Assembly (NCBI GenBank): GCA_937975725.1
Contig: CALJUL010000107.1
Location: 13,877-77,876 of the forward strand
Source: an uncultured Pseudoxanthomonas sp.
GTDB lineage: Bacteria > Pseudomonadota > Gammaproteobacteria > Xanthomonadales > Xanthomonadaceae
Length of the DNA: 64,000 nt
Direction: 5' to 3'
Part shown: positions 59,390 to 64,000 of the stretch, one piece after another
How positions within the stretch are numbered: position 1 is the first letter of the stretch
How the letters are laid out: every line of letters starts with the position of its first letter
Notes under the pieces: generated by a model
The model's database searches: none
Told to the model about the DNA's origin: nothing
Seen by the model: only the letters and a program-made list of their open reading frames with translations
Position numbers and translations under genes: made by a program

Positions 59390-61569
59390 GCCGCGTCCAC
59401 CACGCAGCGGAAGCCGATGCGCGCCGAACGATCCTTGCCCGGCGCCATCAGCAGCAGCTTGCCGTGCTGATCCAGCCGCCGCGCCTGCGGGAAATACCAG
59501 TGCGAGGTGCGCGGCTCGTAGTCGCTGCCACCGCGCAGGATCGCCGCGCGGGTGTGTTCGTCGAGGAACTCGTCCGTCCACTGCCAGACATGGCCCACCA
59601 GGTCCATCACCCCGAACGGGCTGGCCCCCGCCGGGCAACGGCCCACCTCGGCCGGTGGCGGCAGGCGGCGGCCGCGGTACACGGGCGGCGCGGCATCGTC
59701 GCGCCATGCGTCGCCCCAGGGATAGAGGCGTCCGTCGCTGCCCTGCGCGGCGTACTGCCATTCCCAGGTGTGCGGCAGGCGCTTGCCGGCCCACGCGGCG
59801 TAGGCGCGCGCGTCCTCCAGCGACACCCAGGTGACCGGGCGCTGTTCCCAGCCGGGCTGCGGCGCGCCGTCGCGCCAGTCGCGCAGGAAGTTGTGCGCAT
59901 CGCGCGGCGCGTAGCCGGTCGCGTCGACGAACGCCTTGTACTGCGCGTTGGTGACCAGGTGGCGGTCGATGTGGAACGCCGCCATCGGCATGCGCCGGCG
60001 GTGGTGGCGGCGCGCCGTGCTCTCCCACGGGAACTGCACGTCCACGCCTTCCCAGGTCTGGCCTTCGATCTCGATGCCCTGCGCCACGAACAGGAACTCG
60101 CCGGCCGGCACGGTCACCATGCCTTCCGGCGCCCGTGCCTGCGGCGCGGTGGGTTCGATCGGCCGCAGCGCCTGCGGCAGCGCCTTCCACTGCGCCGACA
60201 GCGAGGCCAGAGGCGTGGCCGCCCGCTCCGCCATCTGCGCGAGGAAGCCGTCCAGTCCGTCCTCGGTCGCGCCCGCGCGCAGCGCCAGCACCGCGCCGAA
60301 GCCCTTGCCTTCCAGCGCCAGCTCGATCACGGCCTGGCCGTCGATGAGGCGCGGTTGCAGCGGCGTGCCGTTCCACAGGTCGTAGTAGCGGGTGCCCTCG
60401 GCGTGCGCGACGGCGAGTTGCTCGCCCTCGATCCCGTATTCATGGCGGTTGACCAGCGTCCACAGCACGCGGTCCTCGCCCGGGAAGCGGCTGGCGAACA
60501 CGCCGGCCTGCAGGGTCCGCTCGTAGGGCCGCCAGTCCAGACTGACCAGCAGCGGCGCAAAACGGCGGTAGATCGCGGCGATGCGGCGCAGCGATTCGGC
60601 GTCGCGCGGGGTCAACTGGTTCCACAGGCCCCACACGTTCTCCCAGGCGTTGTAGCCCACGCCGTTGAAGAAGATGTATTGCAGATCGTGGTTGCGGTCG
60701 CGGCCCCAGCGGTTCTCGTAGTTGATCATGTGGCGCGGTTCCAGCCACTTGAACTTGGCCACCGGCGGCACGGTTTCGTTGGGCGCCTTCTTGCCCCAGC
60801 TCTGCACGTTCCAGATCAACTGCTCCTCGGCGCTGATGGTGGACTCGGGCTGCACCACCACCGGGTGGCCCAACTCGTCGCAAGCGTCGAAGAACGCGCG
60901 CGGCACGCCGTTGTAGGTGTCGCCGTTGATGCCGTCGGCGCCGACCGCCTTGACGATCCCGGCGATGGCCCGCCAGTCCGGCTCGCCCTCGTCGCGGGTG
61001 CCGTTGTCCCAGGGCATGGTGGTCAGGAACACGCGCACGCCGCGGCGGTGGAAGTCGTCGACGGCGCCGCGCAGCCCGTCCAGGCCGCCCGGCAGGTCGC
61101 GCGCCAGGTCGAACTGGTTGCGGTCGTCCACGCCGATGTTCGGGTACACGCACCACAGCAGCACGCTGTCCAGGCCGCCGTAGCGCGCCTCCAGGTCGTC
61201 CAGGTAGCGGTCCACCGTGTAGCGGCCCTCGACGGGGTCGTACAGGTAGCGGTCCTCGACCATCACCTGCGCGTGGACGAAGTTGCGCTGCGCCCATTGC
61301 AGTTCGGGACGGCGGTAGTTGGCGTCGTCGTAGCCGATGCGGGTGAGGTGCTCGCGGCGCCAATCCTGCAATTCGCTGATCCAGTCGTCGGCGCTGGCGT
61401 TGGCGTCGATCTTCCAGTGGCCGATCTCGGCGAACGGCCAGCCCGGCGCCTTGCCCGGCGTGGGCAGGTAACGGCCGGTGGTGACGTGGGAGAACTTGTA
61501 TTCGGTCGCGACCGCACGCGGCGCGTCGTCGGCCGTGGCGGAAGGATCGTGGGGGGCGGGGGTCTTCAT
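59386..61569 (-). CDS. Glycoside-hydrolase-like barrel fused to a SUMF1-like domain
   Basis: 727 residues, no signal peptide. N-terminal ~470 residues look like a TIM-barrel glycosidase (L-L-W-C-V-Y-P-N-I-G-V-D-D, G-A-D-G-I-N-G-D-T-Y-N-G, Q-P-E-S-T-I-S-A-E-E). The C-terminal ~240 residues form a SUMF1/formylglycine-enzyme-type fold (H-L-V-T-N-A-Q-Y-K-A-F-V, F-G-V-M-D-L-V-G-H-V-W-Q-W-T). The catalytic Cys of true formylglycine enzymes are absent (L-R-G-G-S-D-Y). Function of the fusion unknown. Confidence 0.75.
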   Translation of the reverse strand: MKTPAPHDPSATADDAPRAVATEYKFSHVTTGRYLPTPGKAPGWPFAEIGHWKIDANASADDWISELQDWRREHLTRIGYDDANYRRPELQWAQRNFVHAQVMVEDRYLYDPVEGRYTVDRYLDDLEARYGGLDSVLLWCVYPNIGVDDRNQFDLARDLPGGLDGLRGAVDDFHRRGVRVFLTTMPWDNGTRDEGEPDWRAIAGIVKAVGADGINGDTYNGVPRAFFDACDELGHPVVVQPESTISAEEQLIWNVQSWGKKAPNETVPPVAKFKWLEPRHMINYENRWGRDRNHDLQYIFFNGVGYNAWENVWGLWNQLTPRDAESLRRIAAIYRRFAPLLVSLDWRPYERTLQAGVFASRFPGEDRVLWTLVNRHEYGIEGEQLAVAHAEGTRYYDLWNGTPLQPRLIDGQAVIELALEGKGFGAVLALRAGATEDGLDGFLAQMAERAATPLASLSAQWKALPQALRPIEPTAPQARAPEGMVTVPAGEFLFVAQGIEIEGQTWEGVDVQFPWESTARRHHRRRMPMAAFHIDRHLVTNAQYKAFVDATGYAPRDAHNFLRDWRDGAPQPGWEQRPVTWVSLEDARAYAAWAGKRLPHTWEWQYAAQGSDGRLYPWGDAWRDDAAPPVYRGRRLPPPAEVGRCPAGASPFGVMDLVGHVWQWTDEFLDEHTRAAILRGGSDYEPRTSHWYFPQARRLDQHGKLLLMAPGKDRSARIGFRCVVDAA

Positions 61570-61584
61570 GCGATGGGTCGGAAC

Positions 61585-62532
61585 TCAGGAACGGGGAAGG
61601 CCGCAGTACGCCGCCAGTGTGGCGCGGGCGGCATCGTCGTCGGCATGCGCGGACAGCCAGGCGTCCACCTCGGCGCGCGCCGGCACGCTGGCCTGCGCAC
61701 CCAGGCGGGTGCAGGCCAGGGCGGAGGCCGCGCTGGCGAAGCGTAGCGCGTCGGCCAGCGCCGCACCGGCGGCCAGCCGCGCGGCCAGCGCGCCGCAGAA
61801 GGTGTCACCGGCGGCGGTGGTGTCGACGGCATCGACGCGGAAGGCCGGTTGCAGGTGGATACCCTCGCCCGTGCGCGCCAGGCAACCGCGCGCGCCGAGG
61901 GTGACGACCACGCAGGGCACAGGCAGGCGGGCCGCCCGCGCGGCGACCGTGCCCTCGCCGGCCAGCGCCGCCAGTTCGCCCTCGTTGACCACCAGCAGGT
62001 CGATGTTTTCCAGCAACCCTGCCGGCAGCGCCGCCGCGGGCGCGGCGTTGAGCATCACCTTGACGCCTGCGGCGCGCGCGGCCTGCGCATAGGCCGCCAC
62101 CGTGTCCAGCGGCGTTTCCAGTTGCAGCAGCAGATGGCCCACGCCGTGCAGCGGCGGCAGGTGCTGCGGCCGTAGCTGCGCGTTGGCGCCCGGCGCCACG
62201 GTGATGGCGTTCTCGGCGTCGTCGGAGAGGCAGATGAAGGCGGTGCCGCTGGCCACGCCGGGCGCGCGCACGACCAGCGCCTCGACGCCGGCCTCGGCCA
62301 GCGCGCTTTCCAGCACTGCGCCGTAAGGGTCTTCGCCCAGCGCCAGCAGCATGCGCGTGGGCACGCCGCCCGCGCGCGCGCAGGCCACCGCCTGGTTGGC
62401 ACCCTTGCCGCCAGGGAAGGTGGCGAAATCGCGGCCCAGCACGGTTTCGCCGGGCGCCGGCACGTGCGGCGCGCGCACGACGAAATCCAGGTTGGCCGAG
62501 CCGGCGACGAGGACACGCGGGGAGGACGTCAC
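61585..62532 (-). CDS. rbsK: Ribokinase-family sugar kinase
   Basis: 315 residues from a GTG overlapping the hydrolase stop (GTGA). PfkB fold: G-S-A-N-L-D-F-V-V (9-17), P-G-G-K-G-A-N-Q-A (about 40-48) and D-T-T-A-A-G-D-T-F-C-G-A-L (about 243-255) with the catalytic Asp. Ribokinase is the closest match, but a related furanose or deoxysugar may be the real substrate in this locus. Confidence 0.88.
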   Translation of the reverse strand: MTSSPRVLVAGSANLDFVVRAPHVPAPGETVLGRDFATFPGGKGANQAVACARAGGVPTRMLLALGEDPYGAVLESALAEAGVEALVVRAPGVASGTAFICLSDDAENAITVAPGANAQLRPQHLPPLHGVGHLLLQLETPLDTVAAYAQAARAAGVKVMLNAAPAAALPAGLLENIDLLVVNEGELAALAGEGTVAARAARLPVPCVVVTLGARGCLARTGEGIHLQPAFRVDAVDTTAAGDTFCGALAARLAAGAALADALRFASAASALACTRLGAQASVPARAEVDAWLSAHADDDAARATLAAYCGLPRS

Positions 62533-63764
62533 GGCGCGACCACCTCCTGCACGTGGTTGTAGAACGCCTTGGCCACGCGCGGCAGTTCGCCGGGGTGGTC
62601 GCCGGGCAGGTGTTGCAGCATCAGCACGCCGACGGTGTCCGTCGCCGGATCGATCACGAAGGCGGTCGATGCCGCGCCCGTCCAGCCGACCTGCCCGACC
62701 GCGCCCTTGCGGTCCTGCGCGGCCGGATCGAGCAGCACCGACAGTCCCAGGCCGAAGCCGCGCCCCGGCGTTTCGTCGATGTAGGGGCGCTCCAGCCCCA
62801 TTGGTTCCAGTTGGTCGCGGAACATCTCGTCCACCAGGGCCGCCGGCACGATCTGGCGATCCCCGGCGCGGCCGTGCGCCAGCAGCATGCGGGCGAAGGC
62901 CAGATAGTCCGGAGTGGTCGAATACAGGCCGCCGGCCGCGCTGAAATAGGGCCGCGGCCGGGTGCCGGGATAGCGGGCGGTCGGTTCGTCGGACAGCACC
63001 AGCCGTCCCTCGCCGTCGATGCGGCTCAGCTCGACGATGCGCTCGCGCTGGTCGACCGGCACTTCGAACCCGGTATCGACCATGCCGAGCGGCACGAAGA
63101 ACGCGGCATGCAGGTACTCGGGCAGCGACTGTCCGCTCCAGACCTCGACCAGCCGCCCGAGCACTTCGGTGTCGACGCTGTCGTAGGAAAAGCGTGTGCC
63201 GGGCTCGCGCGCCAGCGGCACCTTGCCCAGGCGCTCGACGTAGGCGGCCAGGCTGAGGCTGTATTCCAGCCGGGCCTCGCTGCGGCGGCGCCCGGCCTTG
63301 CCCTCGCCGACCGGGAATCCAGCGGTATGGGTCAGCAGGTGGCGGATCGTGGGTGCGCGCGCCGGCGTGCGGCCGATGCCGCTGACGCCCATCACCTTCA
63401 GCCCCGCCAGTTCCGGCAGGTGCTTGCCGATCGGATCGTCCAGCGCGCCGTGGCCCTCGCCGATCAACCGCAGCACCGCGGCCGACACCACCGGCTTGGT
63501 CATCGAATAGATGCGGTAGATCGCGTCCTCCCGCAAGGGACGGGTGCGCGCGACGTCGGCGAACCCGAGCGTCTCGTCGCGCACCACCGTGCCCTCGTGC
63601 AACACGACCATCCGCGCGCCGGGATAGCCGGCGGCCACGACGTCCTGCTGCAGCCATGCACGTGTATCGGGTTGCGAAGGCCCCGTGGCCGCCGCGAGCG
63701 CGGGGACCAATGCGGCGCACAGGACCAGCAACGCCCGCAGGCGCGCACCGTGGTGCCGGTTCAT
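62529..63764 (-). CDS. Exported serine hydrolase, class C beta-lactamase fold
   Basis: 411 residues. Signal peptide (L-L-V-L-C-A-A-L-V-P-A-L-A-A-A, cleavage near 26). Nucleophile S-M-T-K (about 87-90), tyrosine motif Y-D-S (about 193-195). These enzymes cut esters, amides or peptides. In a sugar locus an esterase removing an acyl group is plausible, but this is inferred. Confidence 0.88.
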   Translation of the reverse strand: MNRHHGARLRALLVLCAALVPALAAATGPSQPDTRAWLQQDVVAAGYPGARMVVLHEGTVVRDETLGFADVARTRPLREDAIYRIYSMTKPVVSAAVLRLIGEGHGALDDPIGKHLPELAGLKVMGVSGIGRTPARAPTIRHLLTHTAGFPVGEGKAGRRRSEARLEYSLSLAAYVERLGKVPLAREPGTRFSYDSVDTEVLGRLVEVWSGQSLPEYLHAAFFVPLGMVDTGFEVPVDQRERIVELSRIDGEGRLVLSDEPTARYPGTRPRPYFSAAGGLYSTTPDYLAFARMLLAHGRAGDRQIVPAALVDEMFRDQLEPMGLERPYIDETPGRGFGLGLSVLLDPAAQDRKGAVGQVGWTGAASTAFVIDPATDTVGVLMLQHLPGDHPGELPRVAKAFYNHVQEVVAP

Positions 63765-63899
63765 GCATTTCCTCCAGGGCCTGCGGCTGGGCAGGCCGTT
63801 GCGGGACGGCGCTGCCGGACCATCATGCGATGACCCGGCAACGGATCGCCGCAGGGTGCGCGTCCCCGCGACCGGCGTGGATGCCGCGTCCGCCGTCGA

Positions 63900-64000
63900 T
63901 CAGAACGTGCGCTCGTAGGTGAAAGAATACATCCGCCCGCGGCCGGCCCAGTAGTTGCGGAACCCCGGCACCTGCGACCAGGTCAGGATGTACTGCTTGT
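63900..64000 (-). CDS. C-terminal end of a TonB-dependent receptor (partial)
   Basis: The last 33 codons before a TGA at 63900-63902. The ending N-Y-W-A-G-R-G-R-M-Y-S-F-T-Y-E-R-T-F closes with a beta-strand and terminal Phe, the usual end of an outer-membrane TonB-dependent receptor. It continues beyond the window. As the first gene of the locus it would import the substrate. Confidence 0.8.
   Translation of the reverse strand, partial: KQYILTWSQVPGFRNYWAGRGRMYSFTYERTF

Noticed and set aside
54597..59470. Two very long plus-strand open frames opposite the GH127 and quinoprotein genes
   Set aside because: Low-complexity Ala/Arg/Gly translation without domains; they are mirror frames of the coding strand.
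59386..60120. Active formylglycine-generating enzyme
   Set aside because: The fold motifs are visible but the active-site cysteines are missing.

Overview
This 64 kb window comes from a high-GC gammaproteobacterium of the family Xanthomonadaceae/Lysobacteraceae (the Lysobacter, Luteimonas, Pseudoxanthomonas, Stenotrophomonas, Xanthomonas group). The support is the gene content (Mrp/Pha antiporter with a fused AB subunit, hmgA-hppD, tryptophan 2,3-dioxygenase, PhoPQ-like pair, GH127 locus) and many GTAG-starting REP-like palindromes of the kind called SMAG elements in Stenotrophomonas. The genus cannot be fixed from the sequence alone.

Layout. (1) 1-7.3 kb, minus strand: the Pha/Mrp multisubunit cation/proton antiporter operon phaAB-C-D-E-F-G, a CaCA-type cation exchanger and a lipoprotein. 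(2) 7.8-11.2 kb: tyrosine catabolism (hppD, hmgA) with a DUF559 endonuclease-domain gene wedged between them and flanked by inverted hairpin repeats; a MarR regulator is divergent from hppD across a perfect 14-bp palindrome. (3) 11.6-14.8 kb: POT-family peptide transporter, CbiM-like membrane protein, kynA. (4) 15.2-20.2 kb, plus strand: an alpha-keto acid dehydrogenase operon (E1 alpha, E1 beta, a double-SH3 protein, E2, VOC protein), with REP-like sequence inside the coding sequence of two subunits. (5) 20.3-37.9 kb: housekeeping and envelope genes (M28 peptidase, MBL hydrolase, trpS, CsbD, two entericidins, arginase, tRNA-Thr, SPOR protein, coaX, birA, mtfA, phoPQ-like, CtlX-like amidinotransferase, dusA), interrupted by composite REP-like repeats.

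(6) 37.8-53.3 kb: two tandem integrative elements at the 5' end of dusA. The first (about 12.8 kb) has an intact tyrosine recombinase, a HigBA-like toxin-antitoxin pair, a phage-type repressor with an operator, a MobC/relaxase mobilization module with a candidate oriT, a solitary TrbL/VirB6 protein with a lipoprotein, and a convergent N6-adenine methyltransferase/PLD-nuclease pair that looks like restriction-modification. It reads as an integrative mobilizable element. The second (about 2.7 kb) is a wreck with a frameshifted integrase, a methyltransferase and an IS1595-family insertion. Three dusA 5' ends remain: the working one supplied by the first element, one that belonged to the second element, and the original chromosomal one.

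(7) 53.4-64 kb, minus strand: a tightly overlapping carbohydrate locus with a TonB-dependent receptor end, serine hydrolase, ribokinase-family kinase, a glycosidase-like/SUMF1-like fusion, a ThuA + PQQ-like + cytochrome c lipoprotein, a GH127 beta-L-arabinofuranosidase-type enzyme and a CaiB/BaiF CoA-transferase. The combination suggests uptake and oxidative or hydrolytic processing of a glycoside whose identity cannot be read from the sequence.
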